A stretch of DNA of 64,000 nt from Nematopogon swammerdamellus (GCA_946902875.1 OX336337.1:2976001-3040000); one strand, 5' to 3'. Positions 10,263 through 20,165 are shown, counted from the stretch's first letter. Translations and numbers: made by a program. The notes: a model not told the origin generated them from the sequence alone.

Positions 10263-10966
10263 AGCTACCGAGGATCGCACCACTGAGCTACCGAGAATCG
10301 CACCACTGAGCTAACGATGATCGCATTACTGAGCTACCGAGGCAGGATCGCACCACTGAGCTACTGAGGATCGCACCACTGAGCTAGCGATGATCGCATC
10401 ACTGAGCTACCGAGGATTGCACCACTGAGCTAAAGATGATCGCATCACTGAGCTACCGAGGATCGGACCACTGAGCTACCGAGGATCGCACCACTGAGCT
10501 AGCGATGATCGCATCACTGAGCTACCGAGGATCGCTACACTGAGCTACCGAGGATCGCACCACTGAGCTAACGATGAACGCTTCACTGAGCTACCGAGGA
10601 TTGCACCACTGAGCTAACGATGATCGCATCACTGAGCTACCGAGGATCGGACCACTGAGCTACCGAGGATCGCACCACTGAGCTAGCGATGATCGCATCA
10701 CTGAGCTACCGAGGATCGCTACACTGAGCTACCGAGGATCGCACCACTGAGCTAACGATGAACGCTTCACTGAGCTACCGAGGATTGCACCGCTGAGCTA
10801 CCGAGGATCTCTACACTGAGCTACCGAGGATCGCACCTCTGAACTACCGAGGATCGCACCACTGAGATACTGAGGATCGCACCATTGAGCCACCGAAGAA
10901 CGCACCACTGAGCCACCGAGGATCGCACCAAGGAGCTACCGAGAATCGCAACACTGAGCTACCGAG
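10251..10966. repeat. 23-bp minisatellite, about 31 units
   Basis: The unit is ATCGCACCACTGAGCTACCG followed by AGG, repeated about 31 times (716 bases). Variants (AACGATG, AGCGATG and CGCATCACTG forms) recur in a fixed order, giving a higher-order period of eight units (184 bases). Positions 10462-10645 are followed by a near-exact second pass from 10646. Each unit is the complement of the SINE-A head A-box region (TAGCTCAGTGGTGCGAT), and the array abuts that head in the SINE at 9893-10262. Confidence 0.9.
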
Positions 10967-10969
10967 TCT

Positions 10970-11085
10970 GATTTTTTGTTTATGTAATCCGGCATAGGCG
11001 GCTGAGTCGGAGGGGCCAAAGCGCATGCTCCGACCAGCCAATATCACCTCCGAGAAGGTAGGGGCCATACCGGAGACTTCCCTGG
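10970..11085 (-). repeat. SINE-B tail fragment
   Basis: TTTATGTAATCCGG, GGCTGAGTCGGAGGGGCC and AATATCACCTCCGAGAAGG are the reverse complement of the SINE-B 3' part. The fragment abuts the minisatellite. Confidence 0.7.
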
Positions 11086-11175
11086 ATATGACGTGTTATA
11101 CGAGTTGTATTAACATTAATGTCTTTTAACAATATTACTTATGCTTATCTTAGCACTACACTGCTTATTTTTCCG

Positions 11176-11245
11176 TTTTTTAGGGTTCCATAGACAGCGA
11201 CCCTTAAAAATTCTGTCACGTGTCTGTCAGTCCGACCGTCCGTCC
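11176..11245 (-). repeat. Family D fragment
   Basis: TTTTAGGGTTCCATAG and GACCGTCCGTCCGG match the 3' end and GGAC run of family D in reverse. It is cut on the right by the fold-back element. Confidence 0.5.
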
Positions 11246-12252
11246 GGGTTGTTCGGCACATCGACCGACAAAATTTTTTTGTAGGTAAGTGGGGTCATTT
11301 GCAACGTTTTGACCCATTATACCTTTTTTCAGATGTCACGTGGTATCGAGATACGATTTTTTTTCTATGTTTTTGAAAATTACCAAAATCCCAGCTTTAA
11401 GCCCTTGTAACTTTTTTGTTTATGATTTTATCAGCACGAAATAAAATTTATTGAATTTTGCGATGTATCCTTGTTCTAGAAAGAAAATTATTTGATGAAG
11501 TTAATACAATGAAAAGGTCTTATGACCTCCCAAAGTCCCGAGAAGGAGTAAAAATATGATAGTTTGCACCCTTTCCAACGGTATACCACATGTCACACAA
11601 ATAATTCACTATGTGGCCAAAATTAGGCACAGAGACAGAACAGAACGACAAAATTAGGGATAATTTGCAAGAGTGCCCGCGCGACCGGTACATGTTCTAA
11701 AGAAAATGCTCCCGAAAACGCTCTCAATACGGGAAGCGACCACCGATTAGTGCCCGTGTTGTCGTTCTGTTCTGTCTCTGTCCTTAATTTTGGCCAGATA
11801 GTGAAATATTTGTATGGCATGTGGTATACCGTTGGAAAGGACGTAAACTAGCGAACTTTTTAAAAGAAAATGAAGCTTTCAATTGCTGTCAGTTTTTTTT
11901 AAAATGAATTAAGAAATTAAGATTCTGTCACATTTTTACTCGTTCTCGGGACTTTAGGAGGTCATAAAACTTTTTCATGGTATTAACTTTATCAAATCAT
12001 ATTTTTTCTAGAACAAGGATACAGAGTAAAATTGAATAAATTTTATTTCGTGCTGATACAATCATAAACAAAAAAGTTGCAAGGGTTTAAAGCTGGGATA
12101 TTGGTAATTTTCAAAAATAAAGAAAAAAAATCATATCTCGATACCACGTGACATCTGATAAAAGGTATCATAGATCAAAACGTTGCAAATGACCTACACC
12201 ACCACTTACCTACAAAAAATTTTTGTCGGTCGATGTGCCGAACACCCTGTAT
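11246..12252. mobile_element. Fold-back element, 1 kb, long imperfect inverted arms
   Basis: The left arm (11246-11660) and right arm (11755-12252) are imperfect reverse complements. Outer blocks GTTCGGCACATCGACCGAC and GTCGGTCGATGTGCCGAAC pair, followed by TTTATTTCGTGCTGAT-type blocks, CTAGAACAAGGATAC, GGTATACCACATG/CATGTGGTATACC and AACAGAACGACA/TGTCGTTCTGTT. A spacer of about 95 bases separates the arms, and the right arm has roughly 75 extra bases near 11865-11940. The right end reads ACACCCTGTA/TAG, as in TA-targeting Tc1/mariner-like MITEs. No transposase is encoded. Confidence 0.8.
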
Positions 12253-12547
12253 AGTTCGTGTGACACAAGGAGCGAGCTCGTGAGCGCTGCGCGCACGCGC
12301 TCGCTATGCGTGTAAGAAGGAAATCGCTACAGAACCCACTTGCACTCGCACTTGACTTTTTTTTCTGGAGGAAAGCTCAAACTGTGAAGCAAAGAATTGT
12401 ATACTTTTTTTTCCTGATAAATATCATTAGTCCGTCCCACCCACCTAGCCAACAAAACGTCGCGAGTAAGCAAGATAGATTGACATTTTACGTCGGAGGG
12501 GAAATTTCTCCATGATTGACACGTCGAAAGTTTCAATGCTAAAAATA

Positions 12548-12602
12548 GAAAAAAAACCGGCCAAGTACGAGTTGCACTCGCGCACCGACGGTTCCGTACC
12601 AC
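12548..12602 (+). repeat. Family D, 5' fragment
   Basis: AAAACCGGCCAAGTACGAGT followed by TGCACTCGCGCACCGACGGT and TCCGTA matches the start of family D (compare 34433 and 46612). SINE-B begins directly after it. Confidence 0.65.
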
Positions 12603-12608
12603 CACTAA

Positions 12609-13008
12609 GCGGCGGGTGGCCGAATGGTTTGGGCATCGGCTGCTCATGCGAGAGGTCCGCGGTTCGAATCCGGTCGGCGTGTACCAATGAGTTTTGTTCT
12701 GGCGAAAAAATTTAAATTACATACCTACACCTGCTGCTTCACCGTTCGGAACCGGTGTAAAACTGTAGGTCCCTTCCCTTGCCTCTTTCTAGGTGGTAGG
12801 CTCAAATTGTAGCCGACTAGGTTGGTACCACCGTACTGGATGTAAGATGGCCGCATAGCAGCCTCGGTTGTGTTCTTCTCTAGTCCAGTATAGCCAGCAA
12901 TCCAGGGAAGTCTCCGGTATGGCACCTACCTTCTCGGAGGTGATATTGGCTGGTCGGAGCATGCGCTGTGGCCCCTCTGACTCAGTCACCCATACGGGAT
13001 TACATATA
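12609..13008 (+). repeat. SINE-B, full length, tRNA-like head
   Basis: The head at 12614-12690 has an A box TGGCCGAATGG and a B box GGTTCGAATCC spaced as in a long-variable-arm tRNA (Ser/Leu type). The core follows: GTAAAACTGTAGGTCCCTTC, AGGTGGTAGGCTCAAATTG and TTGGTACCACCGTACTGGAT. The tail ends GATATTGGCTGGTCGG and CCCATACGGGATTACATA, then A-rich. The B-box arms suggest Pol III transcription. The overlapping open frames are not genes. Confidence 0.85.
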
Positions 13009-13049
13009 AAAAACCACACAATACATACCGTTGGTGTTACATTGGCGGT

Positions 13050-13197
13050 CGTGAACAGGAAAACGGAGTGTGGAAAGACCACCCGCCAGGTGGGACGACG
13101 GCATCAAGTACGTCTCGGCGGAAAGCAGTGGTTCCGTACCGCTGTAGGCCGGGAGGACTGGAGGGAAATTGGAGAGGCTATGTCCATCAGTGGACGC
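13050..13197 (+). pseudogene. RTE-type LINE 3' end fragment
   Basis: Across two frames it encodes pieces such as GKQWFRTAVGREDWREIGEA and EAYVHQW, resembling the end of RTE-type reverse transcriptases (compare ALGEAYVQQW on the minus strand at 36268-36385). A frameshift lies near the end. It ends where the next SINE's T run starts. Confidence 0.55.
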
Positions 13198-13590
13198 TTT
13201 TTTTTTTTTTTATGGTAACTGACACGGTTGACTACATCACCTACAACGTCCGTGATGTCAGCCCATAACACCGGGTGAACTAGGTGCCATGTCAGTGCTT
13301 CCCCCATTGATCGTGCCGGCTACACTGAACTGGTCGGAAAACACAAACTATTTACATAGCCGTTTGGACCGACGTTTCATTCAGTGCGGTGGTACCAACC
13401 CGGGCGGGTTAAACCCTACCACCAAGTAAGATTAGGAGGGAAGGGACCTACAGTTTTACGAGGAATCCCAACCTCGGTCAGCCTCCAACGGTCAGCGATC
13501 ACCCATCCAAGTACTGACCGCACCCAGCGTTGCTTAACATTCAATAGCGACAGTTGACTGTCTGCACCACTGAGCTATCGAGGCTGATAC
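13198..13590 (-). repeat. SINE-A, full length, tRNA/5S head
   Basis: Read on the minus strand: 5' end TCAGCCTCGATAGCTCAGTG, then a 5S-like segment (GTTAAGCAACGCTGGGTGCG, CAGTACTTGGATGGGTGATC), the core, and a tail ending ACTGACACGG in reverse plus a 13-base A run at 13198-13210. It is one of the most complete copies. Confidence 0.85.
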
Positions 13591-13902
13591 GCTTACACGC
13601 TGACCGTGGATGCTGACTAACTGACTGAGACAACACATACTATAAATAGGTACACATACTTTTTTTTTCTATCATTCAGTTCGAGGTCCTTAACACGAGC
13701 CCGACTTACATTTTTTATTATTCTTTGGTTTACTTTAGAGTTTCCACGAAATTCACACCAAGTTTGACTCTTGTATTATTGCCATTTGTACGATAGAACA
13801 AAAAACCAACAAAACATTATGTACTTAAAAACACGTTTCTTGTATCGGAACCTTAATTTTTTACTTTGAAATTTTTTATTTATTTTTTTATTTATTATTT
13901 TT

Positions 13903-14217
13903 TTATGCAAACTGACACGGTTGGCTACATCACCCACAACATCCGTGATGTCAGCCCATAACACCGGGTGAACTTGGTGCCACGTCAGCCTTCCCTTCGG
14001 TCGTGCCGGCTACACTGAACTGGACGGAAAACACAAACCATTTACATAGCCGCTTCGACCGACCTTTCATTCAGTGCGGTGGTACCAACCCGGGCGGATT
14101 AAACCCTACCACCTAGTAATATAAGAAGGGAGTCATATCCCTTAGTCGCCTTTTACGACATACACGGGGAGAGATGCAGTGGGGCTATTCTTTTAAAGTA
14201 CCGGCCCCACACGGTAC
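13903..14217 (-). repeat. SINE-A with G-head
   Basis: The A run and TTTATGCAAACTGACACGG lie at the left. The core is followed by GGAGTCATATCCCTTAGTCG and the G-head GGGCTATTCTTTTAAAGTAC to GTACCGGCCCCACACGGTAC. There is no tRNA/5S segment. Confidence 0.8.
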
Positions 14218-14244
14218 GAATAGAATAATTATTTTTTATTTTAG

Positions 14245-14420
14245 TAAAGCTTCTTGAAGAGGCTTGGGCCTCTGCTGGTGGACGCAACTGGCGTCCCGCA
14301 ATCAAAGGCTTACTTCATTCAAAGGGTAAGCCTTGCCATCCAGCGGGGTAATGCAGCAAGCGTTCTAGGAACATTTGAAAATGCCCCTTTTGATAGTTAT
14401 TTTAATGTTTGTTAGGTAGG
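14245..14420 (+). pseudogene. Family F fragment
   Basis: The frame contains [18 protein letters not shown] and [24 protein letters not shown] sequence (here [20 protein letters not shown]). It is nearly the same as 27780-27960, including the AT-rich 3' flank TTTAATGTTTGTTAGGTAGG. Confidence 0.6.
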
Positions 14421-14699
14421 TTTATTTCTTTAGTTATTAGTATTACTTTTTTGTTATTTATTAAATAAATATTTTAGTACTATACATCTACTACCTCACT
14501 GTATACGGCAGAGTTGTACTATCTCCGTCAGTGTGAAGTCAAAAGCTAAAAGATCCTTTAATTCTGAATGGACTGAATGGAAATAAAGTATTTTTTTTCT
14601 ATCTATGTACTCGCTTTGTATTTGTTGCTTAGATCGATCCATAGCATTTTGTTTTTCCGCCATAATGACAAATATAGGTACTGTGAACATTTCAAACGG

Positions 14700-15030
14700 C
14701 TACCCATACATATCACACACGCTGAATCCCGACAATCGGGGTAAGCAGAGTAATCGGTGCTGTGCTGCAATAACTCTGGTAAATTACAGCACATCACCGA
14801 CCACCACGTTTCGCAAAGTATTCGAACAAGATTCAATCGATCAAGCAGCAAGTAAGGCACAAAGACCCACCTGCTGCATGACTCGGTGGAATTACCGTGC
14901 CAAGGTGAGAGGTGGCGAGCCTGTCGCCCTTTAGCACGGAATCTTGTCCTTATCCCTTAGTCGCCTTTTACGACATGCATGGGGAGAGATGCAGTGGGGC
15001 TATTCTTTTTAAGTACCGGCCCCACACGCT
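14700..15030 (-). repeat. SINE-C with G-head
   Basis: The reverse complement of the element defined at 46715-47039: it starts at the right with GTGTGGGGCCGGTACTT, passes through GGCACGGTAATTCC and GTATTCGAACAAGATT in reverse, and ends at the left near ATACATATCACACACGCTG. Short open frames within it are artefacts of the repeat. Confidence 0.8.
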
Positions 15031-15034
15031 ACCC

Positions 15035-15130
15035 ATTACGCTTTTAAAGTTAGGACAGGCGGACGGACAAACGGACGGACAGACGGCGTAGGCTTACTAA
15101 TAGAAGTTCCGTACAAAACCCTAAAAATTA
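15035..15130 (+). repeat. Family D 3' fragment
   Basis: GGACGGACAAACGGACGGAC, GGCGTAGGCTTACTAATAG and the end AAACCCTAAAAATTAC match family D. The copy joins the end of the SINE-C G-head. Confidence 0.6.
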
Positions 15131-15309
15131 CCTCCCAACAGTTTATTAATGAACGGATGGAAAATTCTGACGCGTCCCCTCTTAGAATATGAGGTGTTCG
15201 ACAAATTAAATAAGGAATCCCAACAATATGCCTCCATAAATTTTGCTGTGTGGAAAAACAAGGTGATCGAAATTTTATAAAGTGCTTATGAAAGTAGAGC
15301 ACACATATT

Positions 15310-15610
15310 GTAAGCTCTGATATTATCTAGCCGGACCGGTGTAGCCGGTACGACCAAAGAGAAGCACTGACGTGGCACCTAGTTCACCAAAACGTGAAGC
15401 ATGGATCCGCTAGTTAATTATATGAAATAATTAATTGAGGCATACCTACCTATTCGGTATAATTCGTGTTTCCCGTCCAGTTCAGTGTAGCCGGCACGAC
15501 CGAAGGGAAGCACTGACATGGCACCTAGTTCACCAAGGTGTTATTGGCTGAAATCGTGGATGTAGTAGGTGATGTATCCAAACGTGTCAGTTTGCATTAA
15601 ATTTTTTTTT
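15310..15610 (+). repeat. SINE-A tail fragments, duplicated
   Basis: A short piece at about 15324-15390 (GTGTAGCCGGTACGACC to CACCTAGTTCACC) is followed about 80 bases later by a longer piece (15472-15605) ending GTGTCAGTTTGCATTAAA. Both are 5' truncated. Confidence 0.65.
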
Positions 15611-15714
15611 ATTTTATTCAATAAACGTTTTTCTGAATATGCAAACACTATTAATTATTATTATTAGAAAATTTAACAACTTCCTAGTGCGGCGCACTAG
15701 GCAGCCCTGTCACT

Positions 15715-16036
15715 AGGTGCACTAGGTGCCATGTCAGTGCTTCCCTTCATTTCATGTCGGCTACATGTGAACTGGACGGAAAACACGAACTATTTACATA
15801 GCCGTTCCGACGGACGTTTCATTCAGTGCGGTGGTGCCAACCCGGGCGGGATAAACCCTACCCTAGGTGGTTTTATCCCGGGTAGAAGAGTAATCAAAGG
15901 TAAGAAGAGAAGGGACCTACAGTTTTACGTGGAATCCGAACCACAGTCAGCCCCCAACGGTCGAGCGGTCACCCATCTAAGTACTGACCGCGCCCACGTG
16001 TGCTTAACAACAGTCGACCGACCGCACTACTGAGCT
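15715..16036 (-). repeat. SINE-A with tRNA/5S head, 3' end lost
   Basis: In reverse it carries the body from GGTGCCATGTCAGTGCTTCC and the head up to CAACAGTCGACCGACCGCAC and TGAGCT. The 5' end of the head is cut by the A tail of the next SINE, so that copy landed in the A-box region of this one. An extra 20-base duplication lies in the core near 15860. Confidence 0.7.
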
Positions 16037-16357
16037 TTTTTTAAGGAAACTGACACGGTTAGCTACATCACCTACAACATCCGTGATGTCAGCCCATAAT
16101 ACCGGGTGAACTTGGTGCCACGTCAGTGCTTCCCTTCGGTCGTGCCGGCTACACTGAACTGGACGGAAAACACAAACTATTTACATAGCCGTTTCGACCG
16201 ACCTTTCATACAGTGCGGTGGTGCCAACCCGGGCGGGTTAAACCCTACCACCTAATAATATAAGAAGGGAGTCATATCCCTTACTCGCCTTTTACGACAT
16301 ACACGGGGAGAGATGCAGTGGGGCTATTCTTTTAAAATACCGTCCCCACACGGTACA
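16037..16357 (-). repeat. SINE-A with G-head, nested
   Basis: It begins with the T run and AAGGAAACTGACACGG (tail), and ends at the G-head GTACCGTCCCCACACGGTAC in reverse. It is inserted in the head of the SINE at 15715-16036. Confidence 0.75.
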
Positions 16358-17044
16358 CAGAGCTACCGGAGCTGATGGCTTCGATGTTATAGCCTGTCCA
16401 ATTGAGCACCGCAACTTTCAAATTTATTTCCTGTCGAAGTCTGACGAACAATTTTAAGTTTCAATAAATTCGCGCGAAATCGTTCAGAATACTTCGATAT
16501 GTCGCTCGCTCACTCCGGTTTTTTTTTACTTCTTAATTTAACTGGTTTTTTTCTCCTTTTATTTCCTACTTCGCCTTCTCTCTGATTGAAAACTTTTTAC
16601 AGCGTTGCCACTTTTAAGTTTGCTACGAATTAAATAGTAAATGACTCTACTCTAACGAAACTCGATTAGGTCTCCGTAGACATCGACGCTGGAAAGAATT
16701 CTTATAAAATTATTCAGGTTTCTGTCGGTCTGTCTGTTTGGTATACGGTGCATAATAGGTAAAATTCCACCCTTTCTGAGAGATGTACCATTAAGGCCCT
16801 GTCAACTCGTATTCACCCGGACTCCTCTTTCAAGGCGCCGCTTTCGCTGGTTGGAGTAGGATGCAACACAACCAATCAATAAAAAAATAGGTTCTTATTT
16901 TTTTATCCCAAAACTACGGATCGAAACAAAAAAGTAAAAAGCTACGGATTTAGATATATATTCAATAAATACAATATATATTTTCCAAGGCCTTGATTTG
17001 GTCACGTTGCCTTAAATACGTCTTTATAACAAAATGAAGAGGCA
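16358..17044. other. Spacer, nothing recognised
   Basis: AT-rich sequence with no long open frame. A short GTCGGTCTGTCTGTTTGG run near 16726 may be a family D relic. Confidence 0.3.
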
Positions 17045-17355
17045 TGTTCATGATTTTTTTCTATCGAGCGAAGTTAATCAAATCGTGTTTTCAAAAAGCT
17101 ATCGATCTGCGCTGATAGATGAAGTTTTACATAATATTAAAACTGAATCTGTCAGGTAAGAATATTGGCGGTACACTTCTTGAAATTAGAGTCAGACGCA
17201 GCCTCACATCACCTTAATATTATTCATCTGAGTTTCAGTTTCAGATATTCACTTTTAATATTATGTAAAACTTCATCTGTCGGGGATCTGCCTTGGTACA
17301 TATTTGAAATCAACATTTGATTAACTCCACTCGATAAAATAAAACATAAAAAAAT
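17045..17355. mobile_element. Fold-back MITE, about 310 bases
   Basis: The left arm contains CTATCGAGCGAAGTTAATCA and GATGAAGTTTTACATAATAT. The right arm carries their reverse complements, ATATTATGTAAAACTTCATC and GATTAACTCCACTCGATA. The arms are about 115 bases with a spacer of about 80 bases. It has no coding capacity. Confidence 0.65.
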
Positions 17356-17384
17356 AACTACTGGTATAACTTCATGTCATTTGT

Positions 17385-17478
17385 AAACCCTGCGTACGAC
17401 CGAATGTCCATGGGCGTCGTTATACCTTATGGGTGGCTCGGAGCCACATGTCGCGCTTTCTATAAAACAAAACTATTA
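17385..17478 (+). repeat. Jockey/CR1-type LINE 3' terminus
   Basis: ACGACCGAATGTCCATGGGC followed by GTCGTTATACC, CTTATGGGTGGCTCGG and CACATGTCGCGCTT matches the last 90 bases of the LINE at 32283-32933. It is severely 5' truncated. Confidence 0.7.
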
Positions 17479-17639
17479 ATGTAAATAAGTTAATAAATAA
17501 AATAAAAAATAAATTAAATTAATGTAATAAAAAAGTATTCCATGTAACGTGATCAAGGCAACGTTTTGGAATAAAAAAGTATGCGATATTATTCGTTGAT
17601 TAAATTGGTAGCTTTAACTTTTTTTTTGCTTTTTTTTTG

Positions 17640-18400
17640 TGTAGAATGTTACGTCCAGGGAATCTATAAACATTTCAAATGCTCGAACCGTTTAGTAGCT
17701 ACAGGCTGTGACAGTCAGACGGTCGAACGGACGGACGGACAGACACCTGAATTATTTCATAAGGTTCCTGCCAACGTCACTGCCTACGACACCCTAGGAA
17801 GTATTTCTATTTACATTCCACATTTCCTTCTGTATTACGACAAAGAATACCGAATCGATCTATTCCTACAGATACAGTCTTGATCCACATCCTATTAGGA
17901 CAACGTGCAGGAATTGAAGTCGGAGTCATCGTATTGCAAAATATACCGCGCACCACGTTTTCCTAATGGCTAGACCCGAACACCGCAAACGGCATACCGA
18001 GGGATTTCACAATTCGACGGAGTTCTACATTCGAAATTCGAACATCGAATCTAACGTCACGTCTTTCAGTATAGGGATTTATTATGGAACCTAACATGGT
18101 TGGCGTGGACATGCTAAGTCTCGTTATGTAAGCCTAATTACACTTTGTTCCTAAAGGAACTAGGTGCCATGTCAATACTTCTCTTTGGTCGTGTTAGGTA
18201 CTACGACAAGAGGTCTTCCAAAAGCTTACGCAAATATCAGTAGAGCAATCAGAGTTAATGCGAAGCGAACTTGTGTTAAAATTGGTTTAAAAAATATATC
18301 ATCATAATGTGAAGGCGCAATGAGCGCACACTATCCATCTCGGTCACGCGTGTGAACCTGTTAAGGTACATAAAGTTTAGTTACTTCAAAAATCAAATCA
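17640..18400. other. Spacer with family D and SINE-A scraps
   Basis: A GGAC run with family-D-like context lies at 17700-17755. A short reverse SINE-A piece (AACTAGGTGCCATGTCAATA) lies near 18160. No gene is recognised. Confidence 0.35.
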
Positions 18401-18404
18401 ACAT

Positions 18405-18505
18405 ATGTCTATTGTACTAAAAAAATGTGTACAAAGGGTACAGCTTAACACCATAGGCGTTTTCCTCCAGTAAAACTTTCGATATCATGAAAGAGTGTGG
18501 AGTGA
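18405..18505. repeat. Dispersed fragment shared with 37935-38035
   Basis: GGTACAGCTTAACACCATAG followed by GCGTTTTCCTCCA and ATCATGAAAGAGTGTGGAGTG matches 37960-38035. The parent family is unknown; it is probably a LINE 3' piece. Confidence 0.45.
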
Positions 18506-18746
18506 CTACTTGATATGAATACATAATCCCACCCTGAAAATAATAAAATTGTTTGGAGAACAAATTCAACTGCACATATTTTTTTTTTATAAATATGAAA
18601 TTGGAAATTTAATCATTTATCGTTCGATTTGCAGAATACTCCAGTGAATTTTTCGCGAATCGCTTAGGGTGACGCACCTGTTGTAGGCTGAGTGCATAGA
18701 AAGTACTTTGATATCGTATTTTCCAGAAAGGAAGAATTATTTGTAC

Positions 18747-18860
18747 CGTGTGGGGCCGGTACTTTGTAAGAATAGCCCCACTGCATCTCTCCCCGTGTAT
18801 GTCGTAAAAGGCGACTAAGGGATATGACTCCCTTAGTCGGTGGTAGGGTTTCACCCTTTT
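18747..18860 (+). repeat. G-head fragment with start of core
   Basis: GTACCGTGTGGGGCCGGTAC through GGCGACTAAGGGATATGACT and GGTGGTAGGGTTTCACCC. It is cut where the next SINE's A tail begins. Confidence 0.65.
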
Positions 18861-19311
18861 ATTTTTTTATGGAAACTGGTTAAAATACAGTTGGCTACAC
18901 CACCTACAACATCCGTGATGTCAACCCATAACACCGGGTCAACTAGGTGACATTTCAGTGCTTCCCTTCATTTCGCGCCGACACTATTCACATAGCCGTT
19001 TCGACCGACGTTTCGCTCAGTGCGGGGGTACCAAACCGACCGGGATAAAGCCTACCACCTAGTAAGGTAAGAGCAGGGAAGGGACCTACAGTTTAACGTG
19101 GAATCCGAATCACGGCCAGCCTCCAACGGTCGAACGGTCACCCATCCAAGAACTGACCTCGCTCAGCGTTACTTAACAACAGTCGACTGACCGCACCACT
19201 GAGCTACCGAGGTTGACGAATTTTCTTATCCCTTAGTCGACTTTTACGACATGCGACGGGGAGAGATGCAGTGGGGCTATTCTTTTTAAGTACCGACCCC
19301 ACACAGTACGA
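18861..19311 (-). repeat. Long SINE-A: G-head + tRNA/5S head + core + tail
   Basis: In reverse: tail (GGAAACTGGTT), core, 5S-like segment (ACCCATCCAAGAACTGACCT, GCGTTACTTAACAACAGTCG), A-box end (CACCACTGAGCTACCGAGG), then TTGACGAATTTTCTTATCCC and the complete G-head to GTACCGACCCCACACAGTAC. The same head-to-head junction occurs at 55694-56178, so the long form is a real subfamily and not a chance pair. Confidence 0.8.
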
Positions 19312-19520
19312 ATGGTACCAACCCAGTCGGCTACAATTTGAGCCTACCACATAATAAGGGGCAAGGAAGGGATCTACAGTTTTACATCGGTTACGAACAG
19401 TGAAGCAGCGGGTGTAGGTATGTAGGCAAATTTTTCCATCAGAAAAACTCATTAGAACACGCCGACCGGATTTGAACATCGGACCTCTCGCATGAGAAGC
19501 CCAGACCATTGACTCCTGCC
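19312..19520 (-). repeat. SINE-B 5' half
   Basis: In reverse: core (GGTACCAACCCAGTCGGCTA, TTGAGCCTACCAC), then the tRNA-like head with a B box (GGATTTGAACATCGGACC region) and the A-box side at about 19500. The 3' half is missing. Confidence 0.7.
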
Positions 19521-19744
19521 CTGATTTGCGAAAGCGCGATGGTATGCACGTATGGGCTAGGCTCCTCAGCATTAATGTAACCTGCATACCACAAGGTGCA
19601 TCATAATAACTCACGATTCCGACATCTCAGACAGCCTACGTCCGTGAAAGCCTAGAGCTAAGCTAAAACACGTACAATTGTTTTATCTCACGAAGGCGGG
19701 TTAGTTTTAGTTGTGAGCATACACACGCACATTTTTAGGGTTCC

Positions 19745-19962
19745 GTATTTTTTTTTTTTATGGAAACTGACACGATTGCCTTCATCACCTACAACATTTG
19801 TGATGTCAGCCCATAACACCGGGTGAACTTGGCGCCACGTCAGTGCTTCCCTTCGGTCGGGCCGGCTACACTGAACACGAACTATTTGTATAGCCGTTTC
19901 AACCGACCTTTCATTCAGTGCGGTCGTATCGACCCGGGCGGGTTAAGTCCTACCACATCTCA
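19745..19962 (-). repeat. SINE-A 3' part
   Basis: The T run and TTTATGGAAACTGACACG are followed by the body to GACCCGGGCGGGTTAAG. The head is missing. Confidence 0.75.
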
Positions 19963-19964
19963 AA

Positions 19965-20165
19965 CATCTAAAGGTTAACTGAGAGAAATCCATGTAAGGG
20001 ATAAGGCCGCCTTTGCCCCTCGTGTAAAATACTTACTTAGATAAGCACAGACAACATAACCTTTAATATATATATATATATAATATGTATAAGTTATGTA
20101 GTCTGTGTAGGTAAGTATCGTTTGATTTGTAATATTTTTTTTTTGGAGCAATAAATTTATTTCTA
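19965..20165 (+). repeat. Family G tail
   Basis: CAAACATCTAAAGGTTAACT, GGATAAGGCCGCCTTTGCCC and TTGGAGCAATAAATTTATTT are in order, with a TA-rich expansion near 20067-20085. Confidence 0.6.

Noticed and set aside
10251..10966. CRISPR-like array
   Set aside because: The units are contiguous with no unique spacers, the period is 23, and the sequence derives from a SINE. The genome is eukaryotic.
12618..12690. Functional tRNA-Ser/Leu gene
   Set aside because: The A and B boxes are good, but the same segment heads SINE-B at 35822 and 38932 followed by the same non-tRNA body. No mature tRNA 3' end or terminator is seen.
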